64,000 nt of DNA from Adineta vaga. Its lineage: Eukaryota; Rotifera. A model generated the notes under the pieces. That model was given only the letters and a program-made list of their open reading frames with translations, ran no database searches and was not told the DNA's origin. The DNA is taken from contig CP075495.1 of NCBI GenBank assembly GCA_021613535.1, positions 11,594,001 through 11,658,000 on the forward strand, read 5' to 3'. The position numbers were made by a program, and so were the translations under genes. Below, in pieces: positions 49,775-63,383 of this stretch; position 1 is the first letter of the stretch, and every line of letters begins with the position of its first letter.

Positions 49775-50990
49775 TGTTATTTTGTTATAACAAGAGATGT
49801 GATGGAAAAGAGATATGAAAGTCTAGAGAAAGAAGAAAAAAACAGAAATCTTCAATAATTTTAAATTAATCAACAGAACAGAAAATAAACAAAAAACTTT
49901 CTAGTAATAGTAAATGTTGCCGTTGTCGTACTTTGCTTTTTTTTTACATACGATAGCGATGGATCCGATAGTTATATGAACCAATGAATATAAACATGAA
50001 TAAGATCAATTGATCTTGTTGAAACCTTTTTTTCTAGAAATTAAAAAATTATTTTCAAACATTTTTTCGAAGAAATTTCGTCAGATTTATTTATGTGATC
50101 GTATAAAAAATAGATTTACAAAGAAATTCGTTACTATTGTCTAGATGTCGCTATTATACAAAGATGTAACAGATCATTTACGATTTGTGAAATGTATATT
50201 TGAATATTATTTCATATTTCAACGATATTTACATCTTCATTAGTATGCTTTGTGTATCTTTACTTCTAGCAATTGAGTATTAACGAAGAACATCTCTTTG
50301 ATAGTATATGTTTGAAAGTTTGTAAAACATTCTATCATGAAAAATATAATACAAATTACAGTTTGAAGAAGAAACAAGTAAACTAGCTATAATCGAATGA
50401 TTTATCAGAGATAAGAAATAATAATATAATATTCCAAATAAATTCTCATTTATTTCAAATAGATATTTCGTTCATTCTACTACATCAACAAACGAACACG
50501 TACACAAATACATGAAACTAAATAAACAATGAGAAATAATGAAAAAACTAAAGCAAAAAGCAACGAAAACACAATAGATAGAAACTAGAAAAAAAATCAT
50601 AATTCATGACATAACTTTTGCCTTAAAAGAAAAATATCGAATATATGGACGTTTAAATCATTTTTTTTGTATGTTTTAAAGTTGCATATGAAAAGAACAA
50701 GAAGAAGAAGAAGAAGAAGAAAAATAACCCTGTAAATGGAATTCACGCGGAACTGAGAGCTCATGCAGTTAATTAAATCTTTTTCTTGTTTCTTTTTTTG
50801 AAATGAAAGAAAACAAATTTGATTTTTAGATTTGATTTGATTTAGTTTTTGTATGTTCTATCTGACGAGAGAAAACTAATTTTTGTTTTATTTACGGACG
50901 GTAAAGTGAATAGGATGTAAGCAGAAAGAATAAGGGAAAAGTTCAATTGTATACTTTGGTATTTTGTTGTTTGACTAGAATTTTTATCAT
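49775..50990. other. Intergenic with GAA repeat, no gene seen
   Basis: RACK1 promoter side and Dispatched 3' flank. A (GAA)n run lies at about 50701-50721. AT-rich with no supported frame. Confidence 0.4.
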
Positions 50991-53900
50991 TCATTCATTT
51001 ATATCTTGTTGGTTTGTTTGATCTTGCCGACGACGACAACAAAATAAACGTTGTTTACAGAATTGACCAATTCTTTGAAATGGAATCGAACCGCATTTAC
51101 CTACTGGACCAATAATAGCACAAAGTGGTAAAAAGAAAAACATCGCAAAGACCCATGACATAAACACTAAAAGAAAAATTAATAAAAATCGTTTAATTGT
51201 TTTTCGTTCAACCTACTAATTGTCATTAAAAATTGACCCATTTGTCGAAATGATGTTAATGCTGATAATGTCATAGAAAATCCAGCAGCAAATGTTGTAA
51301 ATGCCGCCATAAATACAGCAGAACCAACACGAGCTATGGATTCTGTTACACGAGTTTCACGTTCGATTTGATGTTCTCTATATAGTAAACGATATGAACT
51401 AATTCCTAAAAAAAGTACACAGTAAAATACATCATTGTATATTGTTTTTAAATGAAATAAAACAAAATAATTTACTAGAAACAGTTTGTACTTCTGAATT
51501 ATCAGAAGATGTTGATAACGATGCTAAATAACGATCTTTTATATTTTTACGTTTTCGTTCAATATCGGTTGAATCCGTATGAATATAACCAACACCAAAA
51601 TGCACTACAAAATCTACTGAAAGACCAACAGACATAATAACAATAATAGCTTCAATAATTCCTAATTCCCATTTTAATGCAGCAAATATAGCTACACTCA
51701 CAGCTAGAAACAAATAGAAGTTCGTTTTTTTATAGGAAAAAAGAACGAGATATTGCTTTACCGATAGCAAATGTAATTGTAATCAATGCATAGACGGCAA
51801 TAAATAAATTGCCTGATGTAAGAAACAGAACTAATAACGCAATACCAAGTGATGCAATAAGAGATGAATAAGAACCGACAAGTAATTCACGTTGAACTCC
51901 ATAAAATGCAAAGCCAGGCGAAGAAAACCAGGCATGTTGTAAGTGTTGTGGAGCATTTTGTTTAATATATGGATCAAAGAAATTCTTTATATTGAAATAA
52001 TATGAATTATATGAATCATAATCAGTACGATTAAGTGCACCTAAATAGAGAAGAACTTGTTTTTCTTCATATCTTATTGGGGATAGTGTGTGCGTGTATT
52101 GCTTTTTTAAGATTAATATCAATCGAATTGCTAAACGATGATATTTTGCAAAACGCTAGTCTAACTAATGAAATGAAAAAAGCTTTTAGTGTAATACCTC
52201 AAGGGAGTTTTTAGAAAGTGAATGGCACATGAATTGCTAATAATTTTACGACGACATGTGAAATAAATCAATTGCAATATAAACATAACGTGTCACGAAT
52301 ATTTCTTTGCACTTACTACACGAAATGAATGCGTAGTTTTTTTCCCTTCAGGAAACATTATCCACTTGAAACTGAAATCACTAGACTTTCTCCGATGTTT
52401 TTTTTTTACAATTTACAATTGTGTGTAAACAATCCTTCTCTCTGAAGTTTAGCATTGAAGGTGTACCTTTAACCTATTTTTCTTACCTCGAATTGTAATA
52501 ATCACAGCAAATGGTCGAACACTTCCGTCAACGGATGATGCTTTGTCAGGTAGTACAGCCCAATTGACTGAACGTTGTTTGTTAAGTTGTCGTTCACAAA
52601 AATCTGGTGGAATATTATTTGCACCAGCTGCCCCCGTTAAACATTGCATAGCTGTTCTTAATGCTGCACGATGATATTCTCCTGTCAATGTATCACGTAT
52701 AGTTCCATTTAAAAATCTTCGAATTTCATTTTTATCATAACTTCGTTCGAGCTAAAAATATATTCATAACAAAAAAAAGAAAAGAAAAGAAAAAACTTGA
52801 GATATTTTCTCTTAAATTAAACAAACCTGATCTTTATAATATTTTTCTAAAGTTTTATTAAATAATTTCCTATAATTTGAATAGTTTATAATTGGATTTA
52901 ATCGATTGTTTAATTGTTTTAAACTAATTCTATTTAATGTTTTATTGATTTTACCACTTTTTGAATCGATATAATCTTCATGGTCAGATTCATCAGTTTC
53001 TATTCGATAACCAATCGTTCGTACAGTGTCACTGACTAAATTTTCGATTAAACTTGTATTTAATTGTGATAAATGTTTAATCATCGATAAATGACTTGTA
53101 TTATAGAGATTCTGTCGAGCACGATCATCAGCTATTTTAGCTATTAAAATATTTTCGGATGTAAGCTAAAAAGAAACGATTATGATTGAAAATCAATATA
53201 TAAAATTCTCATACTTGATAAAATGCTTCGAAATCTTTATCTAAATCATAATTTGAACCGAATAAATCAGGTCGTGCACCTAAATCAGTTATAAATTGTT
53301 TAAAAAAGTCTAATGTCATTTGTCGTTCTAAATATAATGGCATTAAATGAAGATGGCCACGATCATTCATATCAAATATATAACCATCATCAATATCACG
53401 TATGCCAAATATAAATGAAACAGCTGGATAAGCAAATAGACGTTTTTCTTCTTTGGAATAACCATTAAATTTCGTTTTCATGATAAATTCATATGTTTCC
53501 ATCGGATTATCTTTTAAAAAGAATGCGACTTTTTGTGTCGATGGTACTTGTAATTTTGGATAGTGAAAAACTCCGACAAGACCTAGAATACCCATTGGTA
53601 AAAAGAGTAAAACTAATAAATATCGTAGATTAATAATAATAAAAGGCATTAAATGACCGAAAGTATAAAGTCGTATATCTCGACAGATTGTCGCAAGACG
53701 ACGACATAATTTGCCTGTTGAATCATCTGAAGATGTATCAACAACACTCGTAAAACGAATGGATAATAAACGTGAAACAATATTTTGAATGTATTTTTCA
53801 TAGATAACCTTAAAAAGAACAAGAAGAGATTCATTAAAACCGTTAAATTGTTAAAACTTACAGCGAATGCTGATATTGCTGTGACAGTAATAAGGAAATA

Positions 53901-56900
53901 GAGTAGAATACAAGTGCCAGTAAAGACACCAAATACTTGAACGAAGGAAATATTTGTTAACATATTGGTAAAGAAAGCTGCGGATGTTGTAAATGATGTA
54001 ACGAACATGGATGATGCAGCATGTTTTAATGTTTTAGCCATGATTTCAGTTAGAGCTTCTTCACTTGATAATAATCGTTGCATTTCTTCTGGATCATTAA
54101 ATAATGGTAAACGATGACGAGATTGAAATTCATTCGATGGTAATTTAAATTTTCTTTTCTTCTTCACTTGTGTTTCTTCATTAGTGATTTCATTTAAAGG
54201 AATATTAACATCTAAATTATGAATATTATAAAGATCTTTTAAAAAATATTCTGAAAAATTACCTTGCTGTTGTCGATCTTGATATTTTCGTAACCATTCC
54301 GCTTTTTCTTGATCCCATGTATCAAAAAAAACAAAAATATCATCACAACCAATTCCAATCAAGATAAATGCTGACATTAAATTCATAAATGGAAATATTG
54401 GTATACGATAAATAACACGATAGATAAAGAAGCTCACACCAATCGATAATGCTGCACCGACGATAATAATTAAAGCTATTGAAACACTTCGTAAATAAAG
54501 TACAGTGATACCAATAATTAATGTGGTTGCAATTAAAACAAGTAACATATCTGTAAATAAAAAGTTCGAACAAGATTGAGATAAGATAGAAAAACCTTAA
54601 CTAACCTTCAGATATTCTTGCCATTGCTGCTCGTTCTCGTACATTCGCAAAATTTAATGCAATTAATTTTATAAATCGATCACGATAAGTTGGTAATTGT
54701 CTTTTTCCAGCGAAATATTTTTCAAATAAAGCAACCAATTCTTGTCCTTTATAAATAGGTGACATTGTTACAATCTGTTCCGTTGCATTGGCACATTGAA
54801 ATTTACATTGACAATATTTAAAACAGTTTCCTTTCGGTGGGGCTTGATTGGCACAGGATTGTAATAGAAGTTTATTTCGATAATCTTTCATACAACCACG
54901 TTCTTCACAATATTTTCTTGAATGAGGTCGACGACGTTCACACATTATTTGATCACGTGTACGATTATATTTATGACTTCGATAATTTGATATATAAATC
55001 GTTGACAAAGAAACTTTCGCTTGACTTTTCATTTGTTGTAAATCCACGATAAATTGTTTATCAACAAAATGATCAAAAATAAAACGTGTAATATTCTTAT
55101 AAAAACATGTATGACGTAAAGCAGTATAAACGGCTTTGACTTGTTCTTGATGAGTAAAATAACCTGGTTGATGTTCAAGTATAACACGATTAAGAAATAT
55201 GTCACTTAAAGGAATATCCATATAACCATTGATATAATATGGTAAACATGTATGAAGAATTGAACGAAAACGTGCAACATCATTATTTGTAATTAGTTGA
55301 CAATCATTTTTTGCTGAATATAAAGCAACAAAAGTTGCTAATGAAAGACTTGCTGTAGAATTTAAAGAAAGAAGATGTTTAAATTTTTTTTCCCATTGAC
55401 ATATTGATTGTAAATGTTTAATAGATAATAAATCCTCGGTTGATTGTGTTCGTTCAATATAGAATTCAATCATACCATCACGACCTTTTATTTTAGATAA
55501 ACAAAAGAAAAGAAGACATTTCATAAACAATCATACATCAAAGAATTGTCGAATGAAAAACTTCAAACATATAGCTATTCAAGGTTTTATCTTCTAAAGT
55601 TTGTCAATACATTAGTTTCTTCCTACACATAACATTTCAATTAAAATAAATATTTGATTGATGTTAAGTAGAATGGCAACTATCATGTCAATTTGATCAA
55701 TTTAGTATAATAGAATGGTATCTTGAGGGTGAGGGTCAATTCAACTATTGGGATTATTCCTTTTTACGATAATGATGATCTTTATCATATAGTCTAAAAT
55801 GTCCTTTTTTTTAATTATTTTTGCGTCTTCCTTTAAATATGATATTTATTCTAGTTTAAAACTGCTTACCGGCTCGCCCTCGATATTTTTCTTCTAATAA
55901 ATAAGCATATGGTCGAAAAAGGTCAAATGGTAATCTTGCTGATTTGTAATTCTTTCGATTGAATTGTGGTAGATTTTTAACAAATTCTAATACAGTAATA
56001 TTAATCCTAAAGAAAGAAGAAAATCAAAATTATTTGAAATCATTTCAATTATTAAAACTAGTTTTACATTTTATCATCGACATATTTGGTAATTAAATTA
56101 TTAACATCAAAATGTCTATCACGATGCCATTGATAAAGTAGAGCTGATCCTTGACCGTTTTCATCATCATAATCTGGTACTTCATCTTCATCAATTGCAT
56201 TATCATAAAAATTTTCGTCTAAATTATTATAATCAATTAATTCATCATTTTGTTTAATAGAATTTTTCTTTCGCCAAATATCATATTTAGCTAATACATC
56301 AGATCGATATGTATCTTCATCAAGATCTTCAACAATCACATCAGTGAATTGATTATGTGCACCGAATAACTCATAATTTTCTAATGGTAATTCATAAGCA
56401 AGACGAAATCTTTCGGATGCATGTCGTAAAACCATTAATTGAGAAAAGATTGTACCTTTTCCCCGTGCACCCCATCCCTAATAGATATAATCATTGAATC
56501 AAAAGATGCTTCATTCTCATCAATAACTTACACTTCTTGGATCAGAAAAATCAGGTAATTGTGTAAAAGCAAAACCGATGATTGTTAAAATGATTGAAAT
56601 GAGAACAACGAAACCAAGAACAAACCAATGATGACGAACAAGAAACCGTGAATAACTAAAAGAAAGAAAATATTTATAGTGAAAGATAGAATTGCTAGTC
56701 CCGCTGAATGAATCCAATAAACTAGAGTCCGCTTACGTACATAGTATTGGTTAAAATTTGCATCTTGTCAGATATTTCTTTTTTTTTCGTATACAAGGAT
56801 AGAATCAATACTAGCTAAAGAATCGTGAAATAAATCACGAATGAAAAGGATGAATAACATGATCGCATAACGGGACTTGCATTTCGTTCTCTCCTGTATA

Positions 56901-58019
56901 TAGTTTAATTTCGTCGATTTATTCGTCAACATTGTTCGTATCCATGTTTATATGATTCTCACTTTTTTTGTTTCGGAGATATGCCAATCTATGAGAATAT
57001 TATCCAACGGGTATGTGTAAAAAAGAAAGCTAATTTATTCTATTAAAATCAAAGTCGACACGATTAAGAAATGTCTAGAATTCTCGTCTTTTAAAGTCGA
57101 ACCGTCACATATTTTCATTAGTATTGTTAAACTCATACGTTCATGTGGAGAAAAATATCGTGGTCACGATACTACGAAACGAAATCTTATATTTGAAACC
57201 GAGCATATCTTTCTATGAAAATAATTTTTTTTCGTCACTCGGATATAAATAGTAAATATATAATGATAGTAATTTTGAAAATATAAATCCAGAAGCCTTG
57301 AGCAATATATGAATAAAAAAACATCGACATTCTTTATCTCTACTTTAATCAAAAATAGTAGAACTTCCTTTGCGTTTAGCTATCAAATCATTGCGTAGTT
57401 TCTCACTTGAAAAATAAAACTCATTAAGTTTTCCCATTTTCTCCTTCTGAAACACATTAGTAATATTATAATTCCTCTCTTTTTTTTATGAAAAAAAAAG
57501 TGTGTCATACACGTCAATAGAAGTATGTAATATCAATGTATAATGCCATCAAGCATAATTTTAACATCAGTTTTATGACGTTCAACTAACTACGGTTACA
57601 AGGACAGAAAAAGGCTGTTGTTATTTTCGAAAAATACACCGAAGCACAATTCGTCTGACAAATTTATTCAAAAAAAAATATGTAGGTAGTTGTATATCAA
57701 TATTTACTTGATGCTTTAGCATTCTAAGTGCGCATTGGAGTAAATGCATACATTTTCAATACTGATAAACAATCAGCGTTAATTTCATTTGACAATTCCA
57801 ATTTTTTTCTTGGATGTTTCCTATTCTGAATCGATTATTCGTTTCAATGAGAAAGCACATGCATATCTCATCTAATTATACTCAGTGAAATAAATGAATC
57901 GCTACTTTCAAGATAGTGTGAGAGCGCGTTAAAACAACGAATAAATAAGATATATTAGATTCTATCATATCTGTGCACTTGTTTTTCTAAGAAGATTGTG
58001 TAGAGACTTACCGTAACAT
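50991..58019 (-). CDS. DISP: Dispatched homologue (RND/sterol-sensing-domain transporter)
   Basis: Twelve-helix membrane protein of the Patched/Dispatched/RND group; Dispatched releases lipid-modified Hedgehog from secreting cells. About 13 exons and about 1,450 residues. The first coding exon is only 8 nt (58012-58019, M-L-R) before a 1.36-kb intron; it joins in phase to YSRFLVRHHWFVLGF. LPDFSDPRSGWGARGKGT matches the Dispatched wording PDFSDP..G...RGT. A Cys-rich ectodomain (CERRRPHSRKYCEERGC, GNCFKYCQCKFQC) is followed by the sterol-sensing block, FMNLMSAFILIGIGCDDIFVF with the GxxxDD proton-pathway motif (about 54330-54390), and later by VGLSVDFVVHFG (about 51580-51620) for the second half. 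It ends with a CCRRRQDQTNQQDINE tail. Patched is the main alternative, but the PDFSDP block favours Dispatched. Confidence 0.88.
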
Positions 58020-58854
58020 GGCGTCGTCGTTGTTGTCGGCTAAAGATAATAAATCGGAAAGATTCGATCAATGAGTGAATGATGACAATTTTCAATTAAA
58101 ATATCTTGTATTTTGTGGCATCGCTGTTGTGTATATTTATTCTCTCCTTCTTTTTTACTTCTTCACTCGTTCTCTGTTCTGTCGACTGTTGAACAATAAA
58201 AATATTGACGACAGAAGCAAACCGGAGTATTATTAATGAAAGAAAAATGACGTTTGTTGTTAGTCGTCCTAGTGGTTCCTTTTTTTTCTTCTTTCCTTCG
58301 CTTTTTTTCCTTCTTCCTCTTCTTCTTCTTCGTCTTCCTTCAACTGAGTTTTCTATATTATCATAGAAAGAAGTCTACTGTTAGTGTTCTCAAGCATAAG
58401 GAAAGATCTCGTTTTTTTTTTTCGCTAAGGATTTTCCTCTTAATGGTAGTTAAATGCGTTATGCTATCGTCTATTATATCATATTCACTTTTTTATTTCT
58501 TGCTCTTAGAAAAATTCTTTTTCTTCTCTAGTTTATTAATAAAAAAAAAAACAGGATAATTTTCTTCACAAAAATTGTAACGATGACTCATCGGATGCAA
58601 TAAATCAAGAAAAATACATACATGCATAGAAGAACGATATCAATATTAATCGATTCTTGATGTTGAGGATTAATGTTTCTCTTAGAATGAATAATACATT
58701 TCTTACACTAGAAATCAATATTTCTATCATTCGGTTAATGTTCGAACAAAAACAAAAAATTAATTAATACTTTAATGAGTAAAATCGAATATTTAGTTGT
58801 TATTGTTGTTTCAGATTGAAAACTAACTTATCTTTTTATAACAATCAGACAAAA
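58020..58854. other. Divergent intergenic region
   Basis: Between Dispatched (-) and the MATE gene (+). The 101-codon frame at 58254 is Phe/Leu-rich from TTC tracts. ATTGTTGTTTCAG at about 58800-58813 may be a leader acceptor of the MATE gene. Confidence 0.4.
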
Positions 58855-60830
58855 ATGACATGTACTGAAAATCTCTTGGGAGAATTAACAAGTGATGCAA
58901 AAGAAGATTTATATACTCAAAAGCAATCATTACAGGTATTATGATTGTCATTATTCATACATAAAAACAAACATTTCCATCAACCTTTCTATTATCTATA
59001 ATAACCTTTGGATAATGAAAAAAAAAACAATGCATTTCTTTCAAAAAATGATTTCATTTTCTTATATAGATGGCTGAGATAACATCATCATCAGGGTCTT
59101 TCATCCAACGAACATTTCCATTTGGATTTCGTGATGAAGCATCAACATTAATCAAAATTACAATCCCATTTGCAATGGGAAACGTTCTTGCGGCATGGTT
59201 AATCGCATTTATTTCACTTGCATTTATTGGTCATGCACATGGACAGTTAGAATTAAATGCATGTGCATTAGGTCTATCTACTTATATTTTGATTGCCAAT
59301 TCTCTTATGCTTGGACTCAATTTTGGTTGCGATACATTATTACCACAATGTTTTGGAGGAAATAAACGTAAAATGGGTTTAACTGTTCAACGAGCTATTA
59401 TCATAACAGGATATTCTTGTTTAATCTCATGGACATTAATGTTAAATGCAGTAATGACTTTTATTGTTTCAATGATCAATATTGCATGCCTTTTTTTTTC
59501 TTTTTCTATAGAAATTTTTATTAAAATTGGTTGAACATGATCAACAAGTTGTACGATTAGCTGATATTTTCTTACGTTCATTTCTTCTCGCTGTTCCATT
59601 TGATGGTCTTTCAATGTTATTACAAAAATATATTGCATCAAATGAAAAAACATGGCCACTTCTTATTATCAATTTAATAGGTAATGGTGTTAATGCACTT
59701 TTAAATTATCTCTTTCTATATAAATTTCACATGGGTATACGTTCTGTACCATTATCAATAACGATTTCATATGCAGTAATTGTCATATGTGCAATTATTT
59801 ATATTCGTTTTTCATCAATTTATACTGAAACATGGCATCCAATAACTCGAGCATGTTTAGATGAATGGAATGTGTATTTGAAATTATCTGTACCAGGTGT
59901 ATTAATGGTTATGTAAGAAGTGATTTTTGAAAAAAGAAAAACTTTTCATTGCAATAAAGTTTTTTTTTCTAAAGGACAGAATTTTGGTCAATTGAATTAA
60001 GTATATTTTTTGCTGCTCATCTTGGCGCTCGTTCATTATCAGCACAAGTATGTGCTTACCAAACAGCATGGTTATTCTATTTAGTAACATCATCATTTGC
60101 AACGGCAGCAAATATTCGTATTGGACAATTTCTAGGTAGTGGAAAACCATTAGAAGCAGCAAATACCAAAAATGTTACCTATACTCTTGGTGCTTTCGTG
60201 ATACTACTTAATATATGTTTAATATGTATTTTTCATTATTGGTTTCCATATGCTTATAATACGGACATGGATGCCTTAACACTATCACGTCGTGTTTTAT
60301 TATTAGTTGCAATTTTTCAGATGTGGGATGGATATAATGTTATTAATACAGGCATTGTTAAAGCATGGTAGAATCATTTGAAAATAAAATGCTATCATTC
60401 GTTTTTTTTTGTGAATTCTAGTGGAAAACAAAAACATGGTGCAATAATTGCATTTTTTGGTTTTTACTTTTTCGGTATTCCACTTGCTGGTGTATTGATG
60501 TTCTTTGTTCGTTTCAATATCTATGGATTTTGGTTAGGTATTATTGCTGCAGAAACTGTTACGAATACATTTTTATTCATTCTTGTACAACGATTTGATT
60601 GGGAACGACATGCTGAAGCTGCTCTTGTACGCATTAAATTCAATCCAAAATCAGCAACAACTGAAATTACAACAATTTCAATTCCGAATGAAAAGTCGCA
60701 AGAGATAAAAATCAAGGAAATCGATCAGAGTAGTTGGGTGAATTTAATTCGAATGAAACTTATTGTTTTATTGTTATTGATTTGTTTTTTAATCACTGGT
60801 ATTGTCACATCAACTATGATACCATTATAG
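58855..60830 (+). CDS. MATE family multidrug/toxin extrusion transporter (SLC47-like)
   Basis: Polytopic plasma-membrane antiporter that exports organic cations in exchange for protons or sodium. Start ATG 58855 (MTCTENLLGELTSDAKEDLY), with exon 1 joined in phase to MAEITSSSGSFIQ. Two six-helix halves are visible. First half: IPFAMGNVLAAWLIAFISLA, FIGHAHGQLELNACALG, LNFGCDTLLPQCFGG (the G.DTL..Q.FG family block, about 59310-59360), and VEHDQQVVRLADIFLR. Second half: HPITRACLDEWNVYLKLS, WSIELSIFFAAHLGARSLSA, FATAANIRIGQFLGSGKPLEA and GKQKHGAIIAFFGFYFFGIP. The GQFLGSG block is the MATE counterpart of the first-half loop. It ends with a hydrophobic 13th-helix-like segment (LIVLLLLICFLITGIV) as in animal MATE1/2. 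Introns are 50-135 nt. Substrate unknown. Confidence 0.93.
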
Positions 60831-61224
60831 TTTAAGAATAAAAATTTTCACAGTAGTTTCATTGATATAACAAACATTGATTTGTTTCGTATTCATTCTT
60901 TTAACTACAAATCTAACATGCATGATTTAAACTATCATATTTTATTTGTGTAAACATAATATATGCTTGTCAACTATAATCATATTTATATTCAATGAGA
61001 AATATTCTTTACGTACAAATTATTTTTCTTAGGTCAAACATTTTAATCAATTCTTATCAATGAAACATTTCAAAAGAGTGATTGTATTTTGTTCTGTCTA
61101 TCTAAGGACATATATTTTTGGATGAGTGATAATGTGAGAATTAACTAGTGGTTAACTTTCTTCTCCAGGTCCATTATCTACTGCACCAGTAAGATGAATT
61201 ATTAAGTATACCTGAAGAACACAG
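60831..61224. other. Intergenic, no gene seen
   Basis: MATE 3' flank up to the inverted-repeat element. AT-rich with nothing recognised. Confidence 0.35.
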
Positions 61225-61499
61225 TGCCAGAATGTTGCCTTTTCGCAACATCCGACCGTAAAGGTACAAAAAGTTGGAAAAAGTCAATTGCTTTTCTCAA
61301 TGAAAGTCCTATCATTTGCTGTTGGTTTTACTTCAGACTGTCCAACGAAAGCATACTTTATTGATCTGTTCACTTCTTACAGCCTTAAGATGGTATATAT
61401 TCCGATAATAGTCAAAAGCTTACACAAAATAACGCAAATATCACCTATTTTCCCTAGGGAAGTTCACGAATTTAGTGAGATTCTAACAAGATTTACAGC
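61225..61499 (+). repeat. Left terminal inverted repeat
   Basis: Pairs with 62601-62874. Outer 30 bp include the hairpin ATGTTGC-CTTTTC-GCAACAT. Confidence 0.85.
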
Positions 61500-62600
61500 A
61501 CATCATAGTATTCCTATTCAGACTATTATAAAACGCAAGTAGCGCAGATCCAACGGATTAGCTTACCTTTTCTGAAATAAAGAAAATACATCGTTGCATT
61601 CTTGCATTCTTGCAAAGAAAATTCAGTCTGAAGTTGTACGTTTTTTCCCGAATCAGTAGTCATACTCTTCACAACATTTTATGGATGGATACAGAGCTTG
61701 ACATTAAGGAGCAAGGTTAGTTTGAAAGTAAGACAGAATACATTGTTTCGTATAGTATTGAAATAAATGCTTCATGTATGCATTCTGGAGACTCACAGGA
61801 GTAATTCTTTAAATAATAAGATAGCTTTTCTTACGCTTTCAAGCTTGCTCTACAACGTGTTTTAAACGTTCATATCAAATTCTGAAACAAATACTTATGC
61901 CGGAAGTGTCGTGTTTTGTGGACAAATGCATATATAGATAGTTAAGTATACTTACGATGGAAATTAATGCTGAAATGTATTAAAGTTGCTTTTGTGTATG
62001 TAGGAAGCAAGTACTTTCATATCTTTATACTCAATAAAGTTGCTTGGTTTTTTCCAAGTAATGTTTATTTAAGTGAATCAACGAACCGTGCAATTGTATA
62101 CACATGCTTTTGAGTTGGATATGAATTAATGTCTTTCATGCATGTGTTTTTTTCATGACGCTGCACTATACAATTAGTCTTTCCTTTGTATTCCTTAGCT
62201 AATATAAGAAAAGACAAACGTGTATATTTAACGTAAGTAAATGTATGATACCAGCTTGGCTGGAATAAACCGACAAATTTTAAGCATTTTTATACTCCGT
62301 ATAACACTTTCTTTCAGAGAAAGAAATTCTGGATAAAATTAGTCTTTTATTCAGATTCCTAGACTTCGGTTACCGTTTGGTTTGGTAAAACTTTATCAGA
62401 AATTAATAGCGATGAAGTAGTGTCAGATTCGCATTGTTCGCTCTCAACTAACCGTGGGTCAAACCTTTTTTAACAACTATAGTGACTTTTCATGGGTTTA
62501 GTGCATGCTGAATTCTGATTGGCTTGCATAGTCAGACAAACTTTAAGCATATTACCATTGTATTTAAACGTCATATAACCCTTTCTTTCAGAAAAGGGAA

Positions 62601-62874
62601 CTGCGAATCTTGTTAGAACCTCAGTAAATTCGTGAACTTCCCTAGGGAAAATAGGTGATATTTGCGTTATTTTGTGTAAGCTTTTGACTATTATCGGAAT
62701 ATATACCATCTTAAGGCTGTAAGAAGTGGACAGACGAATAAAGTATGCTTTCGTTGGACAATCTGAAGTAAAATCAACAGCAAATGATAGAACTTTCATT
62801 GAGAAAAACAATTGACTTTTTCCAACTTTTTGTAGCTTTACGGCCGGATGTTGCCAAAAGGCAACATGTTGGCA
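62601..62874 (-). repeat. Right terminal inverted repeat
   Basis: Inverted copy of 61225-61499. Its tip hairpin is ATGTTGCC-AAAA-GGCAACAT. Confidence 0.85.
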
Positions 62875-63383
62875 TTCGGCTCGATTTTAGTTTTTTAAAC
62901 TCCAAAATGGAATTCGGTAACCTCCACACCTGAAAGACAAAGAATATAAAGAAGTAGAATTTTTTCCATGCTATCTTCTGGTTGTCGGCTGGAAACGGTT
63001 AAAGATTTGAATATGTTCGATTGTAACGAATGATTGAAGAAATATCTAAATATAATTTGATTCTTTTACTCGTATTTCACAATATATGTTTATGTAAATA
63101 TAGTCAAACCGTCTATTTGGTGCTTCTGATGGAACTCTATCGGCGAAGAAGAGAAATTTTTGAAAATAATACTTCATTGCATTCGTTCTCATGGAATGAA
63201 ATCATTCATTTATTTATTTGATGAAAGAAAAAGAACTTACCACCACAATTTTACGTTTCAATCTGAAGGTTAAATAAATAATATTTTTTCTTGTTTTATT
63301 TCACAGTATACATTTCGACTACGAATTATTGTAGACAGGCTGATTAACATAAAGAAAAAAGTGTATTTCTTTCAGTTACAATT
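62875..63383. other. Intergenic, no gene seen
   Basis: From the inverted-repeat element to the SLC17-like start. A 63-codon frame at 63030 has no features. Probably promoter and leader of the transporter. Confidence 0.35.

Larger units (their letters stand above)
61225..62874. mobile_element. Non-autonomous inverted-repeat element with long terminal inverted repeats
   Basis: About 1,650 bp bounded by TGCCA...TGGCA. The left arm 61225-61499 and right arm 62601-62874 are inverted copies about 275 bp long, roughly nine bases in ten identical by eye. They share long identical blocks such as CAAAAAGTTGGAAAAAGTCAATTG, TATATTCCGATAATAGTCAA and GAAGTTCACGAATTTA. Each outer end carries its own small hairpin (ATGTTGC...GCAACAT left, ATGTTGCC...GGCAACAT right). 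The interior has no transposase-like frame but shows a partial internal direct repeat (about 62268-62330 and 62530-62592). No target-site duplication is evident. Likely a foldback or MITE-like DNA transposon remnant; superfamily not assigned. The open frames of 84 and 113 codons are one arm sequence read in both copies. Confidence 0.72.

Noticed and set aside
54837-55052. 71-codon plus-strand frame inside Dispatched
   Set aside because: Antisense shadow of the large ectodomain exon.
56660-56717. N-terminal stretch before the first Dispatched helix read as coding
   Set aside because: It also begins at TTG, and a clear CTTTTAG acceptor at 56656 shows that this stretch is intron.
58254-58559. 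101-codon Phe/Leu/Ser-rich frame resembling a membrane protein
   Set aside because: Hydrophobicity comes from TTC/TTT tracts of the intergenic region; no relatives recognised and no splice context.
61288-61542. 84-codon open frame similar to a 113-codon frame on the other strand at 62470-62811
   Set aside because: They are the two arms of one inverted repeat read in the same sense. Differences between arms change amino acids freely and no family is recognised, so this is not evidence of a protein.
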